Source of the DNA: Artemia franciscana
Lineage: Eukaryota; Arthropoda; Branchiopoda; Anostraca; Artemiidae
DNA length: 64,000 nt
Reading direction: 5' to 3'
Assembly: GCF_032884065.1 (NCBI RefSeq)
Contig: NC_088883.1
Coordinates: 310,001 to 374,000 of the forward strand
The stretch's first letter is position 1. Each line of letters opens with the position of its first letter. The translations under genes and the position numbers were made by a program. The notes beneath the pieces are model-generated. The model made no database searches and was not told where the DNA came from. It saw only the letters and a program-made list of their open reading frames with translations. Of the stretch, positions 23,886-34,079 are shown in pieces.

Positions 23886-25158
23886 GTGCACATTAATTAT
23901 ACAGCGTTTTGAATGATAATTAGAAAGAGACTAGACGTTTTCTTTATTTTAAACTAGCTTTTCAAGGTGTTCGTAGGTTTAAGATCCCCTATCCGTTTTT
24001 TTCCAAAATTGTTTCGGAAGTTCTCTGTTGTGCTGGGAAAACTTGCTAATGAGACGGTCAGCTAACGATAAGACTCGCAAAGTGATTTATAAGGTGTTGA
24101 CCCACCTTAGGTGTGAATTTTTCATAAAGACAAAAGAATAATTGGCCAGAGTAAGCCCCAATCACCATGTGGATGAAATGGTATTTTATTTTGTAATCGA
24201 ATCTACTGAGTTTACTCCATCAGAAGTTTGTAAATTGAATTGTTTAAACTATTTTCAAATCGAAATTCGTAAAATCATAGTTGTAGGCTTGAAGTGGCAG
24301 AATTTTTCTTTGGAGCAACACTAGTGTGCTTGACCTGACTCACAGAGGGAGGAGCTAATGGTGGCAAACACATCTTCGCAATTTATACAATCCCTCTACC
24401 AAGCAGAAGATGATATGGTTAATCAAACAAAAACACTTCGAAAATGTTTGCGTTTCAGTACTGTACTCATGAGTTTGCTCAATGGACTTATTCTTACGTC
24501 ATAAACTACGTTTGCGAAATAAATTTATACTTACGCGATAGACTTATACCTACATCATAACCTCATAATGCTTAAATTTTTACCTTTATAGGTATCAAAT
24601 GCTAAAGTATAATGCTCAACTTACGAGGGTAATAAAGGGAGGAGCTTGGGGAAAAAAAGCAGGACAGACTTTTATAGAGTACGCTAAATCCTTCTGCTAC
24701 CTGTAGAAGAGTTTTGTATGCATAATTAGATCTATTTGTTTACTCTGGGGACTTCATGTCTCAGCTACAATTTCTGTCCCGGCACTCTAGGACCTTTTTT
24801 TTTTATAGATCCTGCTTTCTCCCAACTAGTACTTTGTTCACAAAATCTGCCTGTTTCGTTGAATTTGTCTTCCCCCTTCTCCCGAATATAAATTCCTGTG
24901 TTTCAACTGCTTAATGAACCATAGAAAAGATTATAATAATTTTTACGTTTTCGTCCAGTTTAACTAACTTTGCGATGATAATAATTAATAGAAACACTTA
25001 AATTCAAATTACTAAAAGACGAAAGGGAAAATTTGTTTTCCTTTCTCTTGTAATTCAGCCACACTAAAGGCTGATTTGGTCGACTAGTGTTATTTAACCA
25101 CAATAAATAAAAAAAACAACCTGAGAGTTAAAAGAATTCATTCTATCTAATTTCATAG
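23886..25158. other. Mostly unique DNA, possibly intronic
   Basis: No repeat partner within the window. A 48-codon ATG frame at 24358-24504 (starts MVANTSSQFIQSLYQAED) and a 61-codon frame at 24142-24324 have no recognisable domain. Three loose copies of a GACTTATACTTACGTCATAA-like motif lie near 24484-24562. If the segments at 25159 and 27094 are exons of one gene, this is probably an upstream intron. Confidence 0.4.
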
Positions 25159-25362
25159 ACTGGAACACTTGAAGATTGACTGCACTGGATTGACATACCC
25201 CAAGCCCCAACATCCCAAGAGCGATTGGCACCAACCCGATCCAAAATCATGTTGCCAAGAATGTAAAATTCCTGAACCTACCCAGTCGACTAAGAATTAT
25301 GAAAAAGACAAAGAACAGGACGAAGAGGTACAGGTTTTATTTCCAAATAAACAATGCTACCT
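25159..25362 (+). CDS. Candidate exon: VWC (chordin-like) domain, C-terminal half plus start of the next
   Basis: A pyrimidine-rich tract ends in TTTCATAG (acceptor at 25158) and the open stretch ends at CT|GTAATT (donor at 25363). The 67 full codons include KIDCTGLTYPKPQHPK, then KSCCQECKIPEP, an acidic linker (EKDKEQDEEVQ), and VLFPNKQCYL. In chordin/short-gastrulation-type VWC domains the second half has a C..L.CP.....CC..CP pattern, followed in tandem domains by a linker and a new first cysteine. Here the pattern is present, with Tyr in place of the expected Cys in LTYP and Lys in place of Pro after the last Cys. The gene lies on the plus strand. It could be a divergent real exon or a pseudogene copy. 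Confidence 0.45.
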
Positions 25363-27093
25363 GTAATTATTGTAAATATTATTACCTGTAATCATCGTAA
25401 TTATACAATATTTTAATTATTGTTATTTTTTTTTTGAAAATCGTCCCACTGGAAGATTTACAGAGTTGAAAGAAAAAAGTAAAAAAAAGTAAACAGATTC
25501 AGAAGAACGGGAGAGATTCAGGGAAGATAGTAAATAGAAGTATACAATAAACTAATATAATAGTATAGAAACGAACATAGCGGAAAAATCCAGATGAATG
25601 CGGTGCGTCTTGTAAAGCGAAAACGTCTAAGCGACGTCGTTATGTTAATCTGATTGAATACTTTCTTAGACCTTATTGCCTTATTATATTTATTATTAGA
25701 ATTAAATAAAACACTGGAAAACTGTGAAAATTTTAATAAGATACTGAGTTTTCAAAGAAAATAACAGAACTTTTTTACTTTCTGTTTTTCATGAACAATT
25801 ACTTTTTTTCGGTTTCTACGCCTGATCGTAGAAAATCTGCTATCAGCCAGTGCCATCTATCAGCAGTAAGCAGCACATGGTCCTCGTAACCAGTGTTTTT
25901 TTTTTACTTGAATAGTTCATTTAAAAATTATAAATTAATTTTATTTATCATTATTGGAATATCATTATTAATGTTATTTTGTCATGATTTATTTTGTTTG
26001 CTTAACTTATTATTTAATTTTATTAAATAAATTTAGTTAACTCTTATAATATTAAAACAAATATAGTTCAGGCAAGACACTTATCCAGGACAGCCCTTGG
26101 GTGTGCTGTAGATAGGCATGCAGATATAAATTTCATGAATGTTTCCAATAATACAATATTTATTTTTGATTTACTATCAATTATTAACAAAAAACTTTAC
26201 ATAAACGCATCAACTACAAATGCTACAGCATGATATTTATGAGTAAGGATAACAAACGAATCCGCAAAAAAAAAAAAAAAAAAAAAAAAATTAACAGTAA
26301 CCTCATAAGGGGTTTAAAAAACAAAACAAAACTGCAACATTGTGTACCCTGCTACCACTAAATTCACACTCAACACTCAACTCCTTCCTTAACACACTTC
26401 AATCGAAATAAAACATTGAATTTAATTATTTAATACCATTTTAATCTTTCAACTATGCATACTATTAAATTAATCATTAAAAGTATATTTAGAAAACAAT
26501 CCATTCTTCAATAGAATTTTAAATTCTTTTAAATTATTACTTCTAATATTCTTATTTTAGAAACTCAAATATTAGCAAGAGAACTTCTTTCTTGCACCTG
26601 GGATCTTTTCTTGCTCCATGGCTGGATTCACTGTATTGCCTTATGGGGATTCAAACACAGAAATTTAAACCTTGAACTGAAAATCAAAACTATCAATTAT
26701 AAATGCCCTTATTAATGCTTCAAATTATTTCGCCCTCTTCCCTATATTTTGAAAAATATTTCTTTCTAGTGTTTTAGCTGAAACAAACGCTGCAAAAAAA
26801 AAAACAAAAAGAAGAAAATTTTCTAAAAAAAAAAAAAATATTAATCATCAAATATTAATTATAAATTATTTATAAATTTTATGTATAGCTCAAATGTTAT
26901 AGTTTGTATGGTATAAACACTCTCATTATTCCTAGATGAAATAACGACGTTATGGAAAAGTTTAAATTAACTATATTTATTCTAAACAGGGAACTTTGGG
27001 ATTAATAAAAAGATTACCCACCCCTTTTTTCTTTATTGTTTATTTAAAATTGCAATATTTTAATAAAAAAATTTTGATACATTAAATTTACAG
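25363..27093. other. Probable intron or intergenic DNA with simple repeats
   Basis: Very AT-rich. It holds a 25-nt A-run at 26266-26290, A-runs near 26795-26840, and TTATTATT-type low complexity near 25370-25430 and 25920-26010. A reading stretch near 25588-25700 (contains DECGASCKAKTSKRRR) is short and unassigned. No repeat partner was found. It would be an intron if the two flanking VWC-like exons belong together. Confidence 0.4.
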
Positions 27094-27207
27094 GCTAAAA
27101 ATGACGCAGATAGATACTATGGTGACTGTGGGCTTTAGACTCCCAGTGAATGGAATCCTCGAATTCTTCCTTGGGGAGAAATGAAGTGCATCAATTGCAA
27201 CTGTAAA
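27094..27207 (+). CDS. Candidate exon: VWC (chordin-like) domain, N-terminal half, with a stop
   Basis: It is bounded by a strong acceptor (AAATTTACAG at 27084-27093) and a donor GTAATC at 27208, and is 114 nt long (38 codons). In one frame it reads AKNDADRYYGDCGL, a TAG at 27136-27138, then TPSEWNPRILPWGEMKCINC and NCK. The W.P..P.GE.KC..C.C arrangement is the signature of the first half of a VWC domain as found in chordin/Sog-type proteins. It follows the candidate exon at 25159-25362, as expected for consecutive domains. Two problems remain: the in-frame stop, and a phase that does not join directly to the previous donor (one base out). It may be a pseudogene, an allele or sequence error, or there may be a missed exon between them. 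Confidence 0.45.
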
Positions 27208-27595
27208 GTAATCACCTTACTAGTGGCTTAGCCAAGTTTCTATTTTGGGGCTAAGGGAGTTTGACTGGAGAAAAACTTTGTATTTTCATTTTGTTATACA
27301 AATTTTTATTTTTTACTTTTTCGGCTGGGGAGGGGTCCACTCACCTGCCCCAAACTAAGCAGTTGTCAAATTTTATTTTAATTTTTTTGGGGGTGGGTGT
27401 GGTGGTGGTGGGTCTCATCTGTTAACACAGCGAAAACCACAATTTTTTATTCAAGTCAGCCCCTGAATAATTGACTAGGTCCAACATTTCTTTCAAATTG
27501 TAAAAATAACAACTTACTTTACAAATCCCGTTTATAGTAATCCCGTATATAATGGGATAATCTATTGGTAGCACAAGAATAATTTTTTCTTTTAT
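27208..27595. other. Probable intron flank, no feature
   Basis: Follows the candidate exon. It contains a G/T-rich tract near 27388-27415 (GGGTGGGTGTGGTGGTGG). The 61-codon minus-strand frame at 27422-27607 runs into the family A head and is not accepted as a gene. Confidence 0.4.
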
Positions 27596-27980
27596 CAAAC
27601 AGTTCATGATAATGAACTGTAGTAGGGAGCGACCCGGCTCAATAACAACGAAAACTTAAAAAAAATGGAATTTTGATACCAATACCTATATCAAAGGAAT
27701 CGCATTTTAATGCTGATTTTAAATATATAAGTTTCATCAAGTTAAGTCTTACCCTTCAAAAGTTACGAGCCTGAGACAATTTGCCTTATTTTAGAAAATA
27801 GGGGGAAACAACCCCTAAAAGTCATAGAATCTCGTTAAGAGAAAGAGTCAAACTTTAGCGTAAAGAGCGGGGCGTTGATGAGGAAAGCAGCCCCTTTCAC
27901 ATACGAAGTAATTTCTGTTCGTTTTAAGTTTTAATGTCGGTCCTTACTTTCCGTTAAAAAAACTTGTTTTTTTATTTAAT
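27596..27980 (+). mobile_element. Family A element, internally deleted
   Basis: It starts with the terminal hairpin CAGTTCATGATAATGAACTG (27599-27618) and the conserved CCCGGCTCAATA block, runs to about 27835, then joins directly to the right arm of the 3' palindrome (CGTAAAGAGCGGGGCGTTGATG at about 27861) and ends near TTTTTATTTAAT at 27980. The whole middle and the left arm are missing compared with 42618-44395. Confidence 0.7.
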
Positions 27981-28111
27981 ATAATAAGAAATCCACAATA
28001 TTCATTGCACCATTTCAGCGTCATCCTATCCGATACTCTGGAAAACAGATACCTATAGAGTGTGGTATTATCTGATGATAACCTTAAATCTAAATTAAAT
28101 AAAAAAAAACA

Positions 28112-28988
28112 AGTTTTTTTAACTGAAAGTAAGGAACGATATTAAAACTTAAAACGAACAGAAATTACTCCGTATATGAAAGGGACTGTTTCCTCCTCAA
28201 CGCCTCGCTCTTTATGCTAGAGTTTGACTCTTTCTCTCAACTCTACTATTTAAAACAGTAAAAAACTTTAGCGTAAAGAGTGGGGCGTTATGGTATGGTC
28301 TCCCAAAAGTATGGGTGATTTCATTATTTTGCTTAATGAGATTTGCAATAATTTATAGGAATTTGATTGCGTAATATCTATTTTGACATACATTTTGTTA
28401 ACAACCCTACAAGAAAAATTGTTCCAACGGTTTTCCAGATTATAGAAAATTTATTGCATATACACAATTCAGGGTTTATATTTGCTCACTAAGGGGGAGG
28501 GGGTGTAAAAGTAATTTCTGTTGTTAATGAATTCCTTAGTTTGTGCTCAAGTTTTTTTTAACTGAAAGTAAGGAACGATATTAAAACTTAAAACGAACAG
28601 AAATTACTCCGTATATGAAAGAGACTGTTCCCTCCTCAACGCCCCGCTCTTTATGCTAGAGTTTGACTCTTTCTATCAACTCTACTATTTAAAACAGTAA
28701 AAAACTTTAGCGTAAAGAGTGGGGCGTTATGGTATGGTCTCCCAAAAGTATGGGTGATTTCATACTTTTGCTTAATGAGATTTGCAATAATTTATAGGAA
28801 TTTGATTGCGTAATATCTATTTTGACATACATTTTGTTAACAACCCTACAAGAAAAATTGTTCCAAGGGCTTTCCAGATTATAGAAAATTTATTGCATAT
28901 ACACAATTCAGGGTTTATATTTGCTCACTAAGGGGGAGGGGATGTAAAAGTAATTTCTGTTGTTAATGAATTCCTTAGTTTGTGCTCA
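28112..28988 (+). repeat. Two-copy tandem duplication of 439 bp containing family A arm sequence
   Basis: 28112-28550 and 28551-28988 are nearly identical (offset 439). Each unit begins with the left palindrome arm of family A (AACTGAAAGTAAGGAACGAT), then the start of the right arm (TTTAGCGTAAAGAGTGGGGC), and then switches to non-family-A sequence ending TTAGTTTGTGCTCA. Differences are few (for example CAACGG and CAAGGG, TTATTT and TACTTT). The second arm ends early, so the palindrome is incomplete in both units. Confidence 0.85.
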
Positions 28989-29231
28989 TTTTCAAAATAA
29001 TAATATTTACCCTGACAGTGTGCTCCCTCCTCCTGATAAACCCATTTATTGCCTTAATTAGGCAATAATTAAGGCAATATTCTTTTCTATTGTTTGGTCC
29101 GCTGTAGTACCGATTATGTTATTCAGCCTTCATATATATCCAGTTTATCATGAGTGATTGAATTTTTTCTTGAAAATTCTTTAACAAATTTCTTACCCTA
29201 ATGCTTAAAAAGAAAAAGAGGCCTCTTTTTT
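28989..29231. other. Linker with a short inverted repeat
   Basis: Contains TTGCCTTAATTAGGCAA at 29049-29065, followed by further TTAAGGCAA copies, giving a small perfect palindrome around CTTAATTA. No gene seen. Confidence 0.5.
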
Positions 29232-29690
29232 ATGGCACTTGGTATTAACCAAGTGACATAGCAATCGCAAATTCTGTCGGTCTGTCGGTCTGTCTGTCGG
29301 TCCCTGTTTTGCTACTTTAGGCACTTCCAGCTAAGCTAGGACGATGAAATTTGGCAAGCGTATCAAGGACCGGACCAGATTAAATTAAAAATAGTTGTTT
29401 TCCCGATTTGACCATCTGGGGGGGGAGTGGGGGGGGTGGTTAATTCGGAAAAAATAGAAAAAATGACGTATTTTTAACTTATGAACGAGTGAAATTTGTG
29501 AGTGAAACCGGATTTCACCGGATTCACCGAAACGAGTGAAATCGGATCTCAATGAAATTTGATATTTAAAAGAATATCGTATTTAGAAGGATATCGTGTC
29601 TCAGAGCTCTTATTTTAAACCCGACCGCATCTGGTGACATTGGGGGGGGGGGAGTTGGGAGGGGGAAACCTAAAACTCGCAACCGGAAAC
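29232..29690 (+). mobile_element. Family B element, 3'-truncated
   Basis: It has the head ATGGCACTTGGTATTAACCA with hairpin arms CACTTGGT/ACCAAGTG and loop ATTA, then a GTCGGTCTGTCGGTCTGTCT microsatellite at about 29276-29296, and one core unit with a local repeat (GTGAAACCGGATTTCACCGG near 29502). It breaks off near 29690, where reverse-oriented family A middle sequence begins. Confidence 0.7.
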
Positions 29691-30935
29691 CCTTTTCATT
29701 GAATTTCTCTTCCCCCATGAAATATTCCTCCAAGGAAAGATCCTTCCACATAGCCCCCTTCCCTCAACCCCACACCCAAATAAAAAAAGCCCCTGAAAAC
29801 GTCGGTACACTTCCCAATAACCATTACTGTATGTAAACATTGGTCAACAATGTGTTAAACTGAAACATTGGTTAAACTGAAGTTAGAAAAAAATGGCGCA
29901 GGATTTTCTAGCATTACTATTTAAAAAAAAATGAAAATATAAACATGAAAAAGTTTTTTCAATTGAAAGTAAGGAGAAGCATTAAAGCTTAAACGAACAG
30001 AGATTATTACGCATATGAGGGGATCTAAAAATACTTTAGCATAAAGAACGAGGTATTTAGGAGGAGATAAATACTTCGCTCTTTATGCTACAGTATTTTT
30101 AGTAATTTCAACTATTTATTTTATGGCCTTTCTGATTCAGGGGTAATTCTTAAAGAATTGGGACAAAACTTAAGATTTAGTGTGAAGAGCGAGGTATTAA
30201 CGAGGGGTCAAACCCCCTCATATATATAATCAAAAATATAAGAATATACAAGTTTATTACGTAAGTTAATTCTTAAGTTATGTATATTTTTTACTAATAA
30301 AAACGTTCATTAAAAATTAAAAATTCTAGTTGCCTTTTTAAGTAATCGAAAAATTGGAGGGCAAAAAGGCCTCCTTCCCCATCCCTTATTTCTCAAAATC
30401 GTCTGATCAAAACTAAGAGAAAGCCATTTAGCCAAAAAAAGAATTAATATGCAAATTTCATTTTAATAATTTATGCACGGAGAGCCAAAATCAAACATGC
30501 ATTAATTCAAAAACTATCAGAAATTAAATAAGAAAAACCAGTTTTTTTAACTTAATGTAAGGAGAGACATTAAAACTTAAAACGAACAGAAATTACTTTG
30601 TATATGAAAGGGTCTGCTTCCTCATCAACGCCCCGCTCTTTACGCTACTTTTAACCTAACCTGCCCTCAACCCCACACCCAAACCAAAAAAAGCCCCTGA
30701 AAATGTCGGTACACTTCCCAATAATCATTACTGTATGTAAACTTTGGTCGCTAAGGTTTTCTACTGTTTTAAAAAGTAGAGTTCAGAGAAAGAGTCAAAC
30801 TTTACTGTAAAGAGCCGGGCGTTGATGAGGAAGTAGCCCCTTTCATATACGAAGTAATTTCTGTTCGTTTTAAGTTTTAATGTCGCTACTTACTGTCAGT
30901 TAAAAAAAACTAGTTTTTTTATTTAATAAAAACTG
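29690..30935 (+). mobile_element. Composite of family A pieces with an insertion in the palindrome loop
   Basis: 29697-29870 is family A middle sequence on the minus strand. 29890-30530 is family A second half on the plus strand, with the hairpin GCATAAAGAACGAGGTATTT at about 30038-30057 pairing with 30070-30096. 30540-30930 is the 3' palindrome. Its loop holds about 100 extra bases (30655-30750) copied from the family A middle in reverse, similar to 32640-32700. Both palindrome arms share the variants CTCATCAACG/CGTTGATGAG, which differ from other copies. Confidence 0.65.
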
Positions 30936-31089
30936 GAAACGAAAGCTGACCAAACAAAAACTGGAAAAACAAGTTAGGGATGGGAAAATGCATTGAAAAT
31001 ATATATTTTGGGCTATATATTTGCAATTTACGGGGGGAAGGTAAAGTATAGAGGGTCAACATGCAAGATGTGTTAACTTTGATTATTCT

Positions 31090-31980
31090 GCATGTCAGGA
31101 ATCGTTTCTTGACATATTTCTTCTCTCCAGTTAGTTCTCAAAGCAAATTACCCAGACTACAATTTACGTTAAGTATTTGCGCATTATAGAAAAGAGGGGG
31201 CAGAGCCAGCTACTTATCGGTTATATAAAATCGGGAAGTGAAGTTCGATTAGTGCTAATGAAATGGAACAAAATATGATGAATAGTCCTATACAATAGTT
31301 TAGCAACAAATTTGGGCTATATATTTTTGAATATTAGGGGAGAGGACAGCATAGCATATATTAAATACGTAAACTAACCATTGCTGCATTTAATATATGC
31401 TAAGTTTTACCCCCCCCCCCCCCAACCCCTAATATGCAAATATGTAGCCCAAATTTGTTTGCATAAATCTAACCAAACCAAAATACAAAATAAATATTTA
31501 AATAAAATATGGCTACAATTTATTTATCAACCAAACCAAAGCTAATTGTGTGGTTTAAAGAACTTGCTTGACTAGTTTCTTATATGATGTTTGCATCATT
31601 CGCGATCGAAATTGTATAATATATATTATATAACCGATAAGTACCCAGAACCGTTCCTTGAGTTGATGGTGTCTGAGGAAAAATTAATTAAAATTAGATC
31701 AAAATATTCAACTCCCCAGCCGGAACGCCCTCCACGGTACTCGGGACAACTGCCCGAGTCCCCTCCCCCCCTTGAACGGTTCTGGTTAGGGTAAATCATT
31801 GTAGAAGCACCTTCAAATGTTTTAGCTACAAATTTTTGGCATATTATAAAGTATGAATTGTTTTAGTAATACTTTTCCTCTTTTCCATAATGCGTAAATG
31901 TTTAACATAAATTATAGCCTGGGTAATTCGCCTTGAGAACTAACTGGAGAAAACAAAAATGTTAAGAAAACAATTCTTAC
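31090..31980. repeat. Large nested foldback enclosing a family C element
   Basis: Outer arms 31095-31200 and 31880-31975 are reverse complements with scattered mismatches; for example TCTCCAGTTAGTTCTCAA pairs with TTGAGAACTAACTGGAGA exactly. Inside them lies the family C element (31211-31643), and inside its right flank a further inverted pair CCAGAACCGTTCC/GGAACGGTTCTGG-like (31644 and 31772), then a small hairpin CTCGGG/CCCGAG (31740-31760). Four levels of symmetry are nested. No coding content. Confidence 0.7.
31211..31643. mobile_element. Family C MITE with 18-bp perfect terminal inverted repeats
   Basis: TACTTATCGGTTATATAA at 31211-31228 is the exact reverse complement of 31626-31643. 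Two bases outside each TIR the flanks read CAGAGCCA (31201-31208) and CAGAACCG (31646-31653), a possible 8-bp target duplication with two changes, the same geometry as in the copy at 9662. The central palindrome includes a C-run of about 15 near 31410. Confidence 0.75.
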
Positions 31981-32039
31981 TTCATTTGTAGGCTAAAGTC
32001 TGTATTTAAGATTCTAAACAATTTTTGGTAAATATCACT

Positions 32040-32330
32040 TCTTCCATAATATTTGTAGTGATTTGTAGTCACAAAACGGAAGTACTTACCTCCAGTCCCT
32101 ATCCCTCTAGAGGGCCCTGACCTTTGATGATCTTTAAAAATATGTGTGTTATAAAAGTGAAACCTTGCAAAATAGATCTCCTGCTTAATTGAAGTACAAC
32201 AAAATTGTTTTCACCTTCACAACTTTGCTCAATCCCAATTTATAAGGTTATAAAAATATGCAAATATATTTCCTAAATTTTGAAAAAAAACATTGACATT
32301 GGAAAGACATAATGTCTGATAGACATAAAA
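32040..32330 (+). repeat. Family D fragment outside the duplicated block
   Basis: It matches about 2460-2700: CCCTCTAGAGGG, then TATGTGTGTTATAAAAGTGA, then CTCAATCCCAATTTATAAGG and an A-run. It shows that family D is dispersed and not confined to the duplicated 9.5-kb block. Only one arm and part of the loop are present. Confidence 0.65.
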
Positions 32331-32569
32331 AAGAATCTAAACATGCTACCCCTTTTACTTCCTAGTTATTCCTTCTGGAGAGCCACAAATCGACGATGTT
32401 ACCATAACGGGCTATTCATGTGACTAAGAAATAAACTTACCACTTTAGGCTACCTTTATACTCTTTTATAGGTAGTGACCTTTGTAGGCTAGGTAGCTAA
32501 AAAATATTCCATTTCACGGTATATATTTGCACAGTAGGTAGGTGTGGGGTAAAGTTTATTTTCAATGCA

Positions 32570-33372
32570 AACCGTAGATAACTTTCGAGATAACTTCCGT
32601 AGATAACTTAGCCCCCTGCCCTCATCCCCAAACCCCAACCAAAAAAATCCTCCTGAAAACGTCGGTACACTTCCCAATAACCATTACTGTATGTAAACAT
32701 TGGTCAAAGTTTGTCAAAGCCCCTCCCCCAGGGACTGTGAGGGGGGGGGGTAAGTCATCCCCAAAGACATAGTTATTAAGGTTTTTGACTATGCGGAACA
32801 AAATGGCTATCTCAAAATTTTGATCCGTTGACTTTGGGAAAAAATGAGCGTTGGAGGGTGCCTAGGTGCCCTCCAATTTTTTTGGTCACTTAAAAAGGGC
32901 ACTAGAACTTTTCATTTCCGTTAGAATGAGCCCTCTTGCAACACTTTAGGACCACTTGGTCGATACGATGACCCCTGGAAAAAAACAACAAGAAAAACAG
33001 ACAAACAAACAAATAAACACGCACCCGTGATTTGTCTTCTGGCAAAAAATACGAAATCCCACATTTGTAGATTGGACCTTGAAATTTTTTCTATTGGGTT
33101 CTCTGATACGCTGAATGCGATGGTGTGATTTTTGTTAAGATTCCATGACTTTTAGGGGGTGTTTACCCCTATTTCCAAAATAAGGCAAATTTTTTCAGGC
33201 TTTTAACTTTTGATGACAAAGACTAAATTTGATGAAACTTATATATTTAAAATCAGCATAAAAATACGATTCTTTTGATATGTCTTTTAGCATCGAAATT
33301 CCGTTTTTTAGAGTTTCGTTTACTATTGAGCCGGGTCGCTCCTTACTACAGTTTGTTACCACGAACTGTTTG
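32570..33372 (-). mobile_element. Family A element, 5' two-thirds, reverse orientation
   Basis: Read on the minus strand it begins with the terminal hairpin CAGTTCGTGGTAACAAACTG (33351-33370) and continues through the AAAATAGGGG block, the GTGGAATTTC/TTTTGCCAGAAG region, the CTAGTGCCC...GGGCACCTAG hairpin module (about 32862-32912), and the GACGTTTTCAGG region near 32655. The 3' half and palindrome are absent. It is one of the better-preserved first halves. Confidence 0.7.
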
Positions 33373-33419
33373 ATTTCAATTTAAATTAACACGGGTGGAA
33401 ACAAAGAGAGCCGCATTGC

Positions 33420-34060
33420 AAGAATAGCTGGAAAATATATAATTTGGGCTATATATTTACGCATTGGGGTGGGGTAAAGCATAGTGGATCAGCATTCAAA
33501 ATGCGTTGGCTACAATTCTTCTGCGTATTATGAAGCGAGAATTGTTTCATTAGGATTAACCAAACTTCTTTTCTTGGGCGCGGTGGCTATAAGGCACAAG
33601 AACCATTTAATTTATTACTTGGATGTTTGTTCATCCGCTGAAAAACGGGCCTTCGAAAGTGGGCCCATGGACCAATAGGAACTATCTTTCAAGATTATAT
33701 GTCCTAAGTTGTTGTTATTATAGCAGCGCAATAGTGCAGCTTAAGGGGTAATGCTTTTATTAATGAACTATTCAGTTTGCTAAGAAGTAAAGTTAACTCT
33801 TTAGTCAGCACTGCATCCTAAATCCAAATTTAGCATTCTTTTGCATAGGAAATAAACTTCACTCCACTCCTGTGTTTACTAATTCAGGCTATATACTTGC
33901 ACATTAGGGGTGGGGGTAAAGTTCATTTCCAATGCAAATGAATATCAAATTTGGATTCATGACGTAATTCTGTCTGCAGAGGTAAGTTTATTTCTTAGTT
34001 ACCTGAACAGTCTGTTAATATAGACATTAGCCTACCCATGTGAAGAGTATTATGGGTACA
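33420..34060. other. Family C-related fragments, no gene
   Basis: Two pieces of the family C centre occur: GGGCTATATATTTACGCATT at 33447-33466 and GGCTATATACTTGCACATTA at 33886-33905, each followed by a G-rich tract and GTAAAG. The small frame at 33484-33678 lies between them and has no recognisable domain. Confidence 0.5.
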
Positions 34061-34079
34061 ATATATTGTTTATTTATTT

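Noticed and set aside
23510..23893. 127-codon minus-strand ORF
   Set aside because: Antisense shadow of the LINE reverse-transcriptase C-terminal frame.
26575..26660. GGATTCAAAC as a possible second B box
   Set aside because: No A box at tRNA-like distance on either strand and no flanking duplication.
28100..30935. CRISPR-like array of repeated GTAAAGAGCGGGG motifs
   Set aside because: Motifs are palindrome arms of a eukaryotic repeat, irregularly spaced and in both orientations, with no spacer structure.
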